Shown here: positions 35,281-47,234 of the stretch, piece by piece
How positions within the stretch are numbered: position 1 is the first letter of the stretch
Layout of the letters: each line of letters begins with the position of its first letter
Assembly: GCF_030272615.1 (NCBI RefSeq)
Contig: NC_081411.1
Span: 185,116,449 to 185,180,448 of the forward strand
Length of the DNA: 64,000 nt
Origin: Cryptomeria japonica
Taxonomy: Eukaryota > Streptophyta > Pinopsida > Cupressales > Cupressaceae
Direction: 5' to 3'
Position numbers and translations under genes: made by a program
Notes under the pieces: model-generated
Told to the model about the DNA's origin: nothing
Seen by the model: only the letters and a program-made list of their open reading frames with translations
Databases searched by the model: none

Positions 35281-35960
35281 TTAGAGGGAGCTTGATGCTT
35301 CAGATCTAGAGAAATCCTAGTATTTTAGCTTCAGAGGTAGCTTGAGGAAACCTAAGATTTTAGCTTCAGTGGGAGCTTAACATTTCAGCTTTAGAGGGAG
35401 CCTAACTTTCCAACTTCAAAGAGAGTCATGGTATCATGAATATTTGGTTAATGAGTTCTCCATGAGGGAGAAGTTCAAGGTGCAATCCCTTGTTAATGAG
35501 TTCTTGTCTATGAGGGAGATGTTCGAGGTGCAATCCCTTGTTAATGTATTCTTCTCTAGGAGAAATTTAAGGTGAAAGACCCTCATTCTACCCTCTATGA
35601 GTAGGTATGGTGGATCCACCCTCTGCAAATAGGCATGGTGGAGATTCATTCTTCTCTGGGAGAAGTCTGAGGTTAGATCCCTCATTCCACCCTATGCAAG
35701 TAGGCATGGTAGAGCCACCCTTTGTGAGTAGGCATGGTGGTAATGCACCCTTCTTTAGGAGAAGGTTGAGGTGAAATCCCTCTTTCCACCCTCTATGAGT
35801 AGACATGGTGAGCCCACCCTCTACGAGTAGGTATGGTGGGTATCATGGAAGAAATTCCATGATGTTATTGTTCACCCTTTGGGAGTAGCTATGGTGAACA
35901 TATTATTCATGGGAGTAGCCATGGTTGTAGCCACTATGTGACTTGGTTATTCAGAAGGAA
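35270..35960. repeat. Short repeat arrays in element R
   Basis: Three neighbouring arrays: TTTTAGCTTCAGAGGGAGCTT-like units (35275-35420), GGTGCAATCCCTTGTTAATGAG units (about 35478-35545), and CCACCCTCTATGAGTAGGC followed by ATGGTGG units (about 35586-35930, seven or more copies). All lie just upstream of the 3' LTR. Confidence 0.75.
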
Positions 35961-35981
35961 TCCTCACTAGCTAAGAGGGAG

Positions 35982-36420
35982 TGTTGTTGTGTAGCTAGGT
36001 CGGATCCCTTCTAGGGCTGACCTAGTGCACAAAATGTCAAGTCACCTATCGGCCTTGGCATTTGAATATCTCAATTCTATGAGTCTAATTTGAGGAAGGC
36101 CCTATTTGGGTGAACTACTTGTGTTTAACTTGTAATTAAGTTAAATATAACTTGCAACTAAGGGAGACTCATATGTAACTTGTAATATATAGGTCTGACC
36201 CTACCCTTTGCACCAAAAGTATATGGCCAAGTTGAGATCTATTAGGAGGAATTGATTCATATATATGCAAGGTCATGATTGCATTAATAGCAATGAATTC
36301 AATAACCTAAAGATCATGTAGTGTTCTTGGGGGTGATGATAAGAGCTTATCATCTATGGTTGGGAAGGCAACAAATCAAATGTTTGCCTATGGTTAACGA
36401 GAACTACCATAAAATCAGCA
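35982..36420 (+). repeat. Element R 3' LTR
   Basis: 439 bases, TGTTGTTGTGTAGCTAGG ... AAATCAGCA, followed by the CAACT duplication. Confidence 0.9.
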
Positions 36421-36425
36421 CAACT

Positions 36426-37929
36426 TACCTTGAATATTCAAATACTGCAATGCTTGATGATCTGTATACAAAAAAAACTTGCTAGGAAACAAATAATGTC
36501 TCCACTTCCTCAATGCTTGAATTATGGCATAGAAATATTGATCATACACTGAATATCTTATCCTTGCATCATTCAATGTTTCACGAAGGAGGCTACTGGT
36601 CTTCCTTCCCGACTTAATATTGCTCCAATGGCATTCCCCCTTGTATCACAATCTACTTTAAAAACTTTTCTGAAATCTAATAGGGCTAACATAGGTTTCT
36701 TTGTCACTTTCTGCTTCAATAACTCAAAACTTATGTTTGTTGTAGATGTCCATCTAAAATCCTTCTAGTCTCCTCTCATTGTCTCAGTCATAGGGCTACA
36801 AATTGAACTCAAATTCCTAATGAACTTTTGGTAGAAGCTATCCAATCTATGAAATGATCTTGCCTCTCCAATGCTCTCTAGTGCAAGCCATTCAACAATT
36901 GCTTTTACTTTCTCTGGCTTCATCTTCAATCCATCTGTAGATATCACAAAATCACAAATATACTAGTTCTTCATGAAACTACCCTTCTTAAGGTTTATCA
37001 ACAATTTCTCTTCTCTCAACCTCTATAAAACTTGTCTCAAATGCAACAAATTCTCCTCTTTTGTTTTACTAAAAATTAAAATGTCATCCAAATACACAAT
37101 CACAAACTTAACCATTAATTTCTTAAATACCTCGTTCATCAGCCTCATGAAAGTACGCAATGCATTAGTCAGTACAAAATCTATCACTAACCACACATAT
37201 AGTCTTTCATTTGTCTTGAATTTAGTCTTCCACTTGTCTCCTTCTTTGATCCTTATTTGATGCTATCGTCTCTTCAAATCTATCTTTGTAAAATATCTGG
37301 CTCCACTCAAATAGTCTATTATGTCATCCATCCTACACAAAGGAAACCCGTACTTTACTATGATCCAATTTATGGCTCTAGAGTTAGTACACATTCTCCA
37401 CTCTCCATCCTTCTTAGGTGCTAACATAGTATGGTCTGCACAAGGGCTCAAGCTTTCCTTGATCAAACCCTTCCTCAACAACTCATGTACCTATCTATTT
37501 AGTTCTTCATTCTCTATCGGTGTCATCCGGTGTGCAAATTTATTAGGAAAACTAGCTTCGAGGATCAAATCCACACAATGACTAATACTCCTCATATGTG
37601 GCAATCCATTAGGCATGTTATGTAAAATTATGTCTCCATATTCTATCAGAAACTTCTTTATCTCCTCCAGTTGTTCATCTTCCAGTTTCAAATCAGACTT
37701 CTTAGGGATTAACTCATAACACACATTCTCACTCCTCAAACCATCCAAAAATTTTCGTCCATCAGCCAAACAAATTCTCACATTTTTACAAATCTCACTC
37801 TTAACTGTCTCTTCCAAAGGTAGCAAAGTTTGTTTTATCCCATTTGCAACAATAGTATATATGTTCTTCCTTCCATCTGTTGGCATTTCAATAGAAAGAA
37901 AGATTGTTGGCATTTCAATATAAGGAGAT
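36426..37929 (-). pseudogene. Gypsy-3 reverse transcriptase and RNase H start
   Basis: Minus strand from the pre-RT segment open at 37913-37491 (SDLKLEDEQLEEIKKFLIEY, FAHRMTPIENEE), then RT open at 37481-37263: MLRKGLIKESLSPCADHTML, APKKDGEWRMCTNSRAINW, CRMDDIIDYLSGARYFTKID. The catalytic YLDD is at 37094-37083, intact, within VYLDDILIFSKTKEENLLHL. The connection 36947-36765 (LKMKPEKVKAIVEWLA) and RNase H segments (YAIIQALRKWRHYLFPSKF, TDHQALQYLNIQGK near 36540-36425) follow. Stops and shifts between blocks. Confidence 0.88.
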
Positions 37930-38387
37930 TGTTGATATTCATTAAGGATGTTGAGAAGGTTGTTGGAGATTATTTGATATAACTAAAAAAGGATAATAAC
38001 TATCTTTATAACATTATTTTGTCATTGATGTCAAGAAATTGATTTTCTGATTCAGTATGATGTTTCTATATCTTGAGAAGATTGATTTGAAGAGAATTAA
38101 GATGTCAGTAAAAGACACAGAAAGAAAGTGATAAGAAAGGGGAGAAATATGTTATTCAATGGGCAACTATAACCGAGTTAGACAATGATGAGATCATGAT
38201 GTTTAGATTGTTTTGATATCCTACATATGTTGTTGATTGTAAGGTTAATACTATACTATGTCACCGAGCAAAGAACCTAGTTGGTAAACCCTAAGAAACC
38301 TAGTCGGTAAACCCTAAGGTTATCGATATCGGTTAATGAAGCCAGAATGTCTACCGAGTAAAGTTTAGTATTTATCGAGTTGCAACA
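37930..38387 (+). repeat. LTR-like insert in Gypsy-3
   Basis: About 458 bases from TGTTGATATTCATT to ...GAGTTGCAACA, preceded by ATAAGGAGAT resembling a polypurine tract. It contains two copies of AACCTAGTYGGTAAACCCTAAG (about 38275-38325). No matching target duplication was found (GAGAT left, ATTAT right). Upstream, TGTTGGCATTTCAATA occurs twice 27 bases apart at about 37877-37920. Identification as a truncated solo LTR is tentative. Confidence 0.4.
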
Positions 38388-39522
38388 ATTATGTTCAACC
38401 TTACACCTTGTCCAAAATAAATTCTTTCAGTAATGGTTCCTGGTCTATTTAATTTTGACATAGGGTTCTCCTTATCATCAAAGCTTCTCAATCTTTAGGT
38501 TTATTCAGAGATCCAGTAGGCTCCTCCTCAACAAAAGTAGTTCTTCCATTGTTCTTTATCCTCCTATTACCTTGTTTAAATACAAAGGCTCAGTGTCCTT
38601 CTTCTCCACACTTAAACAAGTTCCTCCAAACTTCCTCTTTTCAACCCTCTTATAACCCTCATTCCAATAAAAGTTCCTATTATCACTCTAGTGCGAACTA
38701 TCATCTTTGCCTTCTTCCTTGCCTTTGTTTTGCTCTGCAAAAGATCTTCCATTTTCTGGTAAATGTTCTACCTCTTTAAAATTTTCCTCCTCTTCCTCTC
38801 TGTCTCTGCTCATGTCTTTTGTTCAACTTTTCCTCAGCCTTCAAGGCATATTGAAAAGCCTCTTCCACACTCTACAACTTGATTAAACTGATCTCCTCCT
38901 TTATAGATATCTACAACCCATTGATATGCCTCACAATCTATTCAACCTCATCCTTGGTATGTATAGATCTGATATTCAACTTGTAGAACTCTTTGGTATA
39001 CTCCTTCACACTAGACTCTTTCTGCTTTAAGTTTTGCAATTTTTGAAATAAATTCACTTGATAATCTGCAGGTAAGAACTTCGTCTTTAGCTTACTCACC
39101 ATCCTATCCCAAGATTTCATTTTCTCCTTGCCTCTTCTTTGTCTATCTATTTGCAAATGTTCCCACCACAACAATGCATGCCCTTTCAAATTTTTGCAAG
39201 CATACCTCACCTTCTTATCCTCACTTGTGTTTTTTAAATCAAAATATTTCTCCATCTTTGTAATCCAATCGAGTAATTCATCTAAATCTAACTTGTCATA
39301 ATACTCTGATGGGTTAAAACATGGTTTAGTATTCACTCTTATCAAGGTTCTTATAAACCTATCTTCATCTAGATTGATCACTGGTGGATTCACTTCTACT
39401 TCTCCTACTCCCACTTTTTCTTCTTCTTCTTCTCTCACATCCTCAATATATCGACCTCTTCTTTGGGCCATTTCAATAGCTTCCAATTGGGTTGCAATAT
39501 ATCTCAACATATCCAACACCAC
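38388..39522 (-). pseudogene. Gypsy-3 gag
   Basis: Capsid gene, open at 39522-38938: MVLDMLRYIATQLEAIEMAQ, acidic stretch, FNPSEYYDKLDLDELLDWITKMEKYF, then the retrotrans_gag block KVRYACKNLKGHALLWWEHL, MVSKLKTKFLPADYQ, LFQKLQNLKQKESSVKEYTK. A degenerate zinc knuckle (FKCGEEGH, first Cys lost) lies at about 38615-38585. It is split downstream by the LTR-like insert. Confidence 0.85.
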
Positions 39523-39670
39523 TAGATCTACATCTCTCTAAGCTCCACCTTGAACATTTTCTCCTCACACCATTTAGACAAGTCCTCTGCAACTGCAAGT
39601 CAGAACCAAAATCCACCACCCTACAACAAGTTTTGATAGGATACAATCTTCCTAGATGAAGAACCTTTTC

Positions 39671-39680
39671 TCTGATACCA
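39671..39680 (-). other. Gypsy-3 primer binding site
   Basis: Minus strand TGGTATCAGA, initiator Met tRNA type, two bases from the LTR end. The last three matched bases of the usual 13 are lost. Confidence 0.8.
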
Positions 39681-39682
39681 AC

Positions 39683-40470
39683 TGATGTAGCCATGGCAGG
39701 AGGGTCCTCAAAGAGAATTGTCTGGACCATGCAAAAAGATCAACACAATAGTAACAACAACATAGATTAGAGAGAATGTCGGATCAATACTTGATTATAT
39801 TATGAATTCAAGTACAACTAGATGACAACATCTAGGATACAACAAGCTAAGAGGTGTGATTATAGAACATACAATCTGGAACCCAAGAGATGTTCAAAAT
39901 TCATTCTATATCTATCTGATCATCATCTACTATCTCTAACTATGAATATAGAATCTAATACATCAATATATACCATCTGGAACACATCAGGGTCGGCAAA
40001 AGAAATAATATATTGCCCAAGGTGGGAAAATGTAACGTGTGAATAGGTCAGCCCCAAGCATGAAGAAAAACCTCTGGAAAAGAACTGAAATGAAATGAGA
40101 ACCAAAAGGAAGATTGGACAAGCATAAGGGAGCATCGAATGAGGTGCCAAATGGCTTCACAAGACAAGGAGATGTTCTGCAAGGTAAGGAAACATCATCT
40201 AGTCGTTAAGGTTCAGACTAGTCCGAAAGCATAGAACTGTCAGACATTCCAAAAGCAAAATCATGCTGGAAAAAGATCTAAATGAGCTGAGATCTAGGAT
40301 CCAAGTACAAGTACATGTCTACATGCTAAATTAAGCTCCACACTAAAAATAAGCAACTTGAAAGGGTCTGGAGTGAAACACAGAAACTGAACAAAATGAG
40401 AACAAAAATAGAAAGCAAATATTTTTTGTTGATGCAAGATTACCAATAAACCAAGGATTCTCCTACATTA
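39683..40470 (-). repeat. Gypsy-3 5' LTR
   Basis: 788 bases, plus strand TGATGTAGCCATGGCAGGAG ... CTCCTACATTA, followed by GTTAG. Partner of 31060-31811; the length difference comes partly from extra sequence near 39920-39960. Confidence 0.92.
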
Positions 40471-40923
40471 GTTAGATTTAGTTTTTTACACATTCCATAT
40501 TTGAGTGATAAGGCTTATTGAATGTGGTTGTGTTAAAAGGTAGATTTGCAGCAACGCAACATAATTTACCTGAGAACACAAGTTGCAATGAGGGATACTT
40601 GCGACACTTACAGAGCTCAAGAAGGATCTTTCTATATGTGCTTGCAAATGCCTTGTTCGCCTCTAGCAGTATGCTCTACAGAAAGGCTATAATTAGGGGT
40701 AGTTACAACACTTACAGAGCTCAACCAAGATCTCTCTATATGTGCTTTCAAATTCCTTGTCCCTTTCTATCAATATGTTCTACCTAAAGGCCACAAGATC
40801 TAGAAATATGAGTAAGAAGTTGACATCAACAAAATCTTAACTGAGTGTAAGTTATAATTGTTCTTATCATTGCATACATATGATGTATGCCTTTGGCATT
40901 CATTTCCAGTTAATAGATGTATA
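40471..40923. other. Host flank between Gypsy-3 and Copia-2, with a 104-base duplication
   Basis: Once continuous with 31059 leftward and 47085 rightward. It contains two tandem diverged copies, 40592-40690 and 40696-40792, offset 104 bases (both with CTTACAGAGCTCAA and TCTATATGTGCTT). The spacing is close to the 105 bases of a 35-residue PPR unit, and PPR sequence follows at 47235, but no PPR consensus could be read here. Confidence 0.45.
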
Positions 40924-42146
40924 TGTTAGGATAACCAGTGAACAACTGAGAGGGGGGTGAATCAATTGTTAACATATTATAACAATTAATCCACTATACA
41001 ACCTTAAACTGGAGCACAAAACATTAATACCAGAATAGCATAAACAAATACCAGTAGAAATAGATACCAATAAACAATGAAACACAATAATAAACGAGAT
41101 AATCAACACAATGTAACCATACCACATAACACCATGATTTCTACGTGGAAAACCCAGTAAAGGCAAAAATAATGGTGGGAAGCCTACCCACAGTCAGATG
41201 ATACTTCTGCAGAAAGTATGTGATAAAATGAGGGGCCTGCACATGCAATAAGGCATAGTGCTTAGAGCATACTGCTCATTACAAAAGAGTCTCACTCACT
41301 ACAGAGAGGTTGAAACCACCTCAAGATATTAGACAACAATCTAGTAGAGTGAACTGCCAGAGATAACATCTACCATGCCTGATTATAGTCCCGGTTAAGC
41401 TCAACACCGGAGGCCTTTGACCTCTTCCTTAAACCCAATTTGATCCTCAATGATCGACCTAATCCTCTTCCTGAATGATATTACAATATTCACACATTAC
41501 ATTCCATACCATTAATCTACAAATAGATCTTACACCAATTTACACCAACCCTAAGGCCTAAACCAATTAGGTCGGCCACCTAAAAGATATTACAATAAGA
41601 TCATCACATATATTCATATTACAATAATATTCCATGTCATCTTTAGATCAAAACAACATTAACCAATCCATAAATCATCCCGATAACGTGTAGAAAACAT
41701 GTTAACATGATACTGATCCATAACCTAGATAGGCACTAGACCTATTTTGGGTCCACCATGCCAAAGTGATGTCTCCAATTGGTTAAAGCATGATCAAAGA
41801 ACATCTTCAGCATCCTGAAACCCACACCAACACCACTTATGCATCCTATCAAGAATTCTCAATAAAAGTTCTACTAGTAGAACCTCTATCGGTAAGGGTT
41901 TACAAGAGTGTATGATAGCATCCGATTACCAAGTCAATATCAACTAACCAAGACATGCTCCAAAATCATGTAACACATAAAACCAAACATACTCCATTGA
42001 TCCAAACATGCTGGAAGTGTGCAACAGATAGTCTCTTTGGTCGGTAACACTAGAACTTTTGTCGGTAACCAACCATAACAGCTAGTGTTGTCATCAATGA
42101 CAAAACATCAATGCAACACATAATCAATTCCTCCAAAATGCCAACA
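40924..42146 (-). repeat. Copia-2 3' LTR
   Basis: 1223 bases; plus strand TGTTAGGATAACCAG ... AAAATGCCAACA. On the minus strand it follows the polypurine tract AAAGGGAGAGAT (42158-42147). Confidence 0.92.
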
Positions 42147-42462
42147 ATCTCTCCCTTTGGCATTGATGGCAACACTAGATGTGAAAAACATCTAACTACA
42201 AAGAAATGCCAAAGAAGTCTCCCCCAATGGAAGATAACTAACAAACTCCCCCTTTGAATAATATCCATGTAGCTCTTAAGTTTTATTTTTCACATCAGTA
42301 TCTCTCCTCCTTTGACATCAATGCCAAAGATATGACATAGATATCAAAATTCTGTGAATCTCAAAGTTGACTACTCCCCTAGAGTAGTAGCACCACTTCA
42401 TCAGTACTTGAGTGAATAGTAACTCTGAAAATGCATGTCAGACTGATGCCAAACTGCATCAA

Positions 42463-43080
42463 TCAAGTCTTTGTCAGAGGGTCAGAAACCCCCAACCTAT
42501 CTCTCAAATACTCAAATGATTCTTTAGACAACGGTTTAGTGAATATATCTACAATCTTCTCTTTAGTGTTCACATAAACCAATTTGACTTCCCTTTCTTC
42601 TACCTTGTCCTTCAGAAAGTTATACTTTATTGATATGTGCTTAGTCTTAGAGTGAAATATTGGATTCTTAGACATGTCAATAGCTGTAGAGTTATCACAG
42701 TAGATAACTACTGGTTAAATACAATTTACCTTGATATCCTTCAACATTTGCTTCATCCATAGGACTTGTGTACAATTAGTTGCTGCTGCACCATATTCAA
42801 CTTCTGTAGTAGATAAAGAAATGCATGACTATTTTTTGCTGATCCATGAAACTAGTTTCTTTCCAAGAAAGAAAGCTCCACCAGAAGTGCTCTTCCTGTC
42901 ATCAGTCTCTCCTACCCAATCTAAATTTATATAATCACACAAAGTGAAGTTATCATCTCTAGAATACCATAAGCCATATTCAGTTATGCCTTGTAGATAC
43001 CGGAATATCTTATTTACTACACTTTCATGATTTTCTTTAGGATTACTTTTATATCTTCAAACAATACTCACAACATTCAT
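42463..43080 (-). pseudogene. Copia-2 RNase H
   Basis: C-terminal pol part. The last segment open at 42675-42463 has HISIKYNFLKDKVEE, VNTKEKIVDIFTKPLSKESF and EYLRDRLGV, as in Copia-1. Upstream parts (42960-42730) are recognisable by nucleotide similarity with Copia-1 (19356-19080) but broken by stops. Confidence 0.82.
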
Positions 43081-43189
43081 AATATCAAGTCTAGTCTGAG
43101 TTAGATATAACAAGCCACTAATCATAGACTTATACCTTGTTTGATTTACCAGTGCAAATGTATCTTTGATAGATAATTTATCACTTGTC

Positions 43190-44033
43190 ACAGTTTGAAA
43201 TTATCCATACCAAACTTCTTCAACAATTCCCTTAGATCCTTTGTTTAGCAAATAAAGATACCTTTATCAGTCTGAGTAATTTGTAAACCTAAGAAAAATT
43301 TCATTTCACCAATCATGGACATCTCAAATTCATTCTTCATGTTGTTAGCAAATTCCATGCACAATTTATCTACTCCTCCAAAAATGATATCATCAAACAA
43401 TAGTTCAATAATCAGAATATCATCATCAGTAATTTTGTAATATAAATTACTCTCAGCATTTCCTTGAGTAAAACCAAGCTTCAAAAGATATTTACCCAGC
43501 CTTATATACCAAGCTCTGGGAGCTTATTTGAATCCATATAATGCTTTTTTTAACCTGCAAACCATATCCTTATCATTTTTCACTGAAAAACCATTAGGTT
43601 GTTCAATGTATACCTCTTCTTCAAGTTCACCATTAAAAAATGCACATTTAACATCCATTTGGTAAACCTTATAGTTCTTATAAGCTGCATAGGCAATAAA
43701 TAGTCTAACAACTTCAATTCTAGCTACAGGTGCAAAGGTTTCACCATAATCAATTCCTTCCTTTTGAGAGTATCCTTTACAAACTAGTCTAGCCTTGTTT
43801 CTTATAACTTGACCATCCTCATTTAGTTTATTTCTAAAACCCCATTTAGGTCCAATAACATTCTTATTTTTAGGCCGGGGAACTAAAGTCCAAGTTTCAT
43901 TCTTCTCTGTCTGATCTAATTCATCTTCTATAGCCTTTAACCAATGTTTATCTTTACAAGCTTCAATAACAAATGTCGGTTCAACTTGAGAAATAAAACA
44001 TCCCTCTTCATTTGATAGTCTTCTTCTAGTCAT
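43190..44033 (-). pseudogene. Copia-2 reverse transcriptase
   Basis: Open at 44033-43524: [99 protein letters not shown] stop lies after LKKALYGFK, then the frame resumes at 43484 with [19 protein letters not shown] and ELLFDDIIFGG. The catalytic box reads LFDD instead of Copia YVDD, so both flanking residues have changed while both Asp remain. MSMIGEMKFFLGLQITQTDK follows. Confidence 0.88.
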
Positions 44034-44102
44034 AACCCCCTTGTTCCTATCTCCAATGATTTTATCTTGAAAGTGGTTTAATCTTACATACCTTGGAGTC
44101 TT

Positions 44103-44480
44103 CTAAACTTCAGGTTCACTGATCTGATCATCAGTCACAGTTGAGTTTTCTGACTGTGTCGGTGTAACAGTTTCAGTGTCTTGTACTGGTTGAGGTATTG
44201 TTAGTTCAGTTATGATCATTTCCACTACCGGTTCCTTGTCATATGATATAGATTGATTTTTGTATTGCTCATCCACTTTCACATTTGCACCTTCCACAAT
44301 TTTCTGCAATCTTTTGTTATAACATCTATATGCTTTGCTTTGATTTGAATAACCAATAAATATTCCTTCATCACATCTAGGATCAAACTTTCCAATTGAA
44401 TCATCCCTTTTGATATAACATTTACTTCCAAAAATTCTGAAATATTTAACAGTAGGTTTATGTCCAAAGATTATGCTTTA
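44103..44480 (-). pseudogene. Copia-2 integrase C-terminal remnant
   Basis: After the deletion junction near 44480 the minus strand gives KPTVKYFRIFG-type sequence, CYIKRDDSIGKFDPRCDEG, IFIGYSNQSKAYRCYNKRLQ, and the linker VEGANVKVDEQYKNQSISYD at 44309 onward. The core with DD-E is absent, unlike in Copia-1. Confidence 0.8.
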
Positions 44481-45809
44481 AACCTTCTACATAATAGACA
44501 TTGTTAGTATTATGCTTGCCATCCAGAGAAATAATGCATCTACCTTTGATCATACATGCTTTGTCATCTCCAAATCTTACTTGATTGACATTGTATTCAT
44601 GTAGGGACAAAAATTTTCTTTTATCTCCAGTCATATGATGTGAGAATCCACTATCAATTACCCATTCATCCCTATCTTCAACTTTTGTTGTTAGGGCCTT
44701 TTCTTCATTTAAGATAGCTGGTTCCAGTTCATCTTCTTTTAGGGCATAGAATACCCATTCCTTTCCATTCTGGAATCCACTAGCAAAGTCTTCTTTCGGT
44801 TCATCCTTAGATTCATCAGTTACTCCTTCCTCATCCGCTATGAAGCTTTGTTTGTTTCTCTTGAATTTGTATCTATTTGGATTAGGCTTAAATGATTTCT
44901 TGACTCTTTCCTCAAATCTTGCATTCCTTTCAGGACATCTAGATGCAAAATGACCAATCTTATGACATGCAAAACATATAAAAGGTGTTTTTCCTTCATA
45001 CTTACTTCATGTCGGTCCTTTAGGTACTCTTCTAGCAAATAAGGCTTCAAGTTGCTCAAATTCTTCATCTTCTTTCCTCGTGTCTTCCAATTCCTTTGCA
45101 TATAAGGCTTTCCAATCAATCTTGTCGGTAGATGAAGATGATGATGCATGAAAAGAAGGTTTAGATTTTGCAGCTCTAGAAGGTCCAAATTCTTCAAGCT
45201 CAAAAGCGGATAACTTCCCAATCAGAATGTCTTTGTTAACTGAGGTGTTTTCCATTGTTCTCAACTCTTTAATCGTAGTTGCCTTCATCTTGTAAGCCGG
45301 TGGAAGGGCTCTCAAGACTTTGGAAACTATTTCATCTTCACTCAGAGATCCTCCACAACATTGAATTCCCATGACAATCTCATTTATTCTCTCCATAAAT
45401 GTAGCGGTTCTTTCATTGTCATCCATCTTCAATTTTTCATATCTCACCTGGTAGCCATCAAGTTTAGCAATTTTGACAGTAGGGTCACCTTCATTCAGAG
45501 TTTTCAATTTATCCCAATAACCTTTACAGATGATTTATCAGTCAATTCCATGATCTACTGATCAATAAGTGCACATAGGAGGGCTTCTCTATCTGTGCAA
45601 TCATTCTCAATATTCTTGTCCAAGTCTGCAGGAGCAGGATTTCCAGATGCTGGATCATAAGGTATGTAACCTTTCTCAGTGATCTCCCAAATATCCTTAC
45701 CAAGACATCTAAGATGAGTCTCCATTCGAATATTCCATATCCCATAATTTTTTCCATCAAGCTTAGGGATTTCTCTTCTAAAGATAGCTGTCGATGGATT
45801 AGTTGTCAT
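44481..45809 (-). pseudogene. Copia-2 gag and protease
   Basis: UBN2-type gag open at 45809-45555 (PKLDGKNYGIWNIRMETHLR, LGKDIWEITEKGYIPYD), a frameshift near 45530, then open at 45507-45007 (MKTLNEGDPTVKIAKLDGYQ, FMERINEIVMGIQCCG). Zinc knuckle CFACHKIGHFASRC follows at about 44977-44936. Protease active site EWVIDSGFSHHMTGDKRKF lies at about 44670-44614. DSG is intact, and the Cys after it has become Phe. It ends in NNVYYVEGLKHN at the deletion junction. Confidence 0.88.
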
Positions 45810-45853
45810 AGGATCTACCTCATGCAGTTAAGCTTCTACAAAAGAGGACCAAA

Positions 45854-45865
45854 GCTCTGATACCA
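45854..45865 (-). other. Copia-2 primer binding site
   Basis: Minus strand TGGTATCAGAGC, initiator Met tRNA type, two bases from the LTR. Confidence 0.9.
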
Positions 45866-45867
45866 AT

Positions 45868-47084
45868 TATTAGGATAACTAATGAACAACTGAGAGGGGG
45901 GGTGAATCATTTTTTAATGGATTATAACAATTAATCCACTATAAAACCTTAAACTGGAGCACATAACATTAAATACCGGAATAGCAAAAATAGATATCAG
46001 TAGACAATGCAACACGATAATAAACCAGATAATCAATACAATGCAACCATACCACATAACACCATGATTTGTACGTGGAAAACCTGGTAAAGGGAAAAAA
46101 ACATGGTGGGAAGCCTACCCACAATCAGATAATACTTCTGCAAAAAGTATGGGATACAATGAGAGGCCTGCACATGCAGGAAGGCACACTGCTCATTAAA
46201 AAAGAGTCTCACTGACTACAGAGAGGTTAAAACCACCTCAAGATATTGGACAACAATCTAGTAGAGTGAACTGCCAGAGATAGCATCTACCATGTCTGAT
46301 TATAGTCTCAGTTAAGCTCAACACCAGAGGCCTTTGACCTCTTCCTTAAACCCAATTTGATCCTCAATGATCGACCTAATCCTATACCTAAATGATATTA
46401 CAATATTCGCACATTACATTATGTACCATTAATCTACAAAGAGATCTTACACCAATTTATACCAACCCTAAGGCCTAAACCAATTAGGTCAGCCACCTAA
46501 AAGATATTACAAAAAGATCATTGCATATACTCATATTATAGTAATATGCCATGTTAGCTTTAGACCAAAACAACATTAACCAATCCATAATTTATCTTGA
46601 TAACGTGTAGAGAACACATTAACATGATACCGGTCCATAGCCTAGATAGGCACCAAACCTATTTTGGGTCCACCATGCCAAAGGGATGTCTCCAACTGGT
46701 TGAAGCATGATCAGAGAACATCTTTAGCATCCTAAAAGCCGCACCAACACCACTTATGCATCTTGTCAAGAATTCTCAATTAAAGTTCTACCGATATAAC
46801 CTCTATCAATAAGGATTTACAAGAGTGTATGATAGCATCCGATTGCCAAGTCAATATCAACTGACCAAGACATGCTCCAGAAGCATGTAACACATAAAAC
46901 CAAACATACTCCATTGATCCAAACATGCTGGAAGTGTCCAATAGAAGGTCTCTTATGTTGGTAACACTAGAACTTCTATGAGTAACCAAAACATGTATGT
47001 CGGTAACCAACCATAATAGCTAGTGTTGTCATCAATGACAAAACATCACTGCAACATATAATCAATTCCTCCAAAATGCCAACA
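45868..47084 (-). repeat. Copia-2 5' LTR
   Basis: 1217 bases, plus strand TATTAGGATAACTAATG ... AAAATGCCAACA then GTATA. The terminal TG of the plus strand is mutated to TA. Confidence 0.92.
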
Positions 47085-47234
47085 GTATATATGTTGTTTC
47101 AACACCATCATGAACATCGTTGTTTTTCAGCTGTGTGAACATATCAGAAGAAATCTGTAAGAAAGGGTTTAAAAGGTACGCATCATCTTTTAGCTAAATG
47201 CAATTGGCATGTGTAAAGCTAGACTTGACAATTT

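Larger units (their letters stand above)
33437..36420 (+). mobile_element. Element R: small non-autonomous LTR element carrying an RPB3 cDNA piece
   Basis: Plus-strand element of 2984 bases with two 439-base LTRs (33437-33875, 35982-36420), primer site TGGTATTAGAGCC (33876-33888), polypurine stretch CTAAGAGGGAG (35971-35981) and a perfect 5-base duplication CAACT (33432-33436, 36421-36425). The internal part (about 2.1 kb) shows no gag or pol. Instead it contains a segment of the host RNA polymerase II subunit 3 gene and arrays of short repeats. It must have been mobilised by proteins of another element. Inserted in the RNase H of Gypsy-3. Confidence 0.9.
31060..40470 (-). mobile_element. Gypsy-3, chromodomain Ty3/Gypsy element
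   Basis: Complete minus-strand element, 9411 bases including a 2984-base nested element (33437-36420) and an LTR-like insert near 37930-38387. Flanked by a perfect 5-base duplication GTTAG (31055-31059 and 40471-40475). LTRs of 788 and 752 bases begin TGATGTAG/TAATGTAG-like and end CTACATCA-like, an 8-base inverted end repeat. Domain order gag, zinc knuckle, RT, RNase H, integrase, chromodomain defines a chromovirus. The initiator-Met primer site fits that clade. All frames are broken. Confidence 0.92.
40924..47084 (-). mobile_element. Copia-2, Ty1/Copia element with integrase deletion
   Basis: Minus-strand element of 6161 bases, LTRs 47084-45868 and 42146-40924, flanked by the perfect duplication GTATA (40919-40923, 47085-47089). 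Same family as Copia-1, but about 1 kb shorter because the pre-integrase finger and the integrase core are missing; the protease-end segment joins directly to the integrase C-terminal part near 44480. Inserted in a host PPR-related region. All ORFs carry breaks. Confidence 0.93.
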
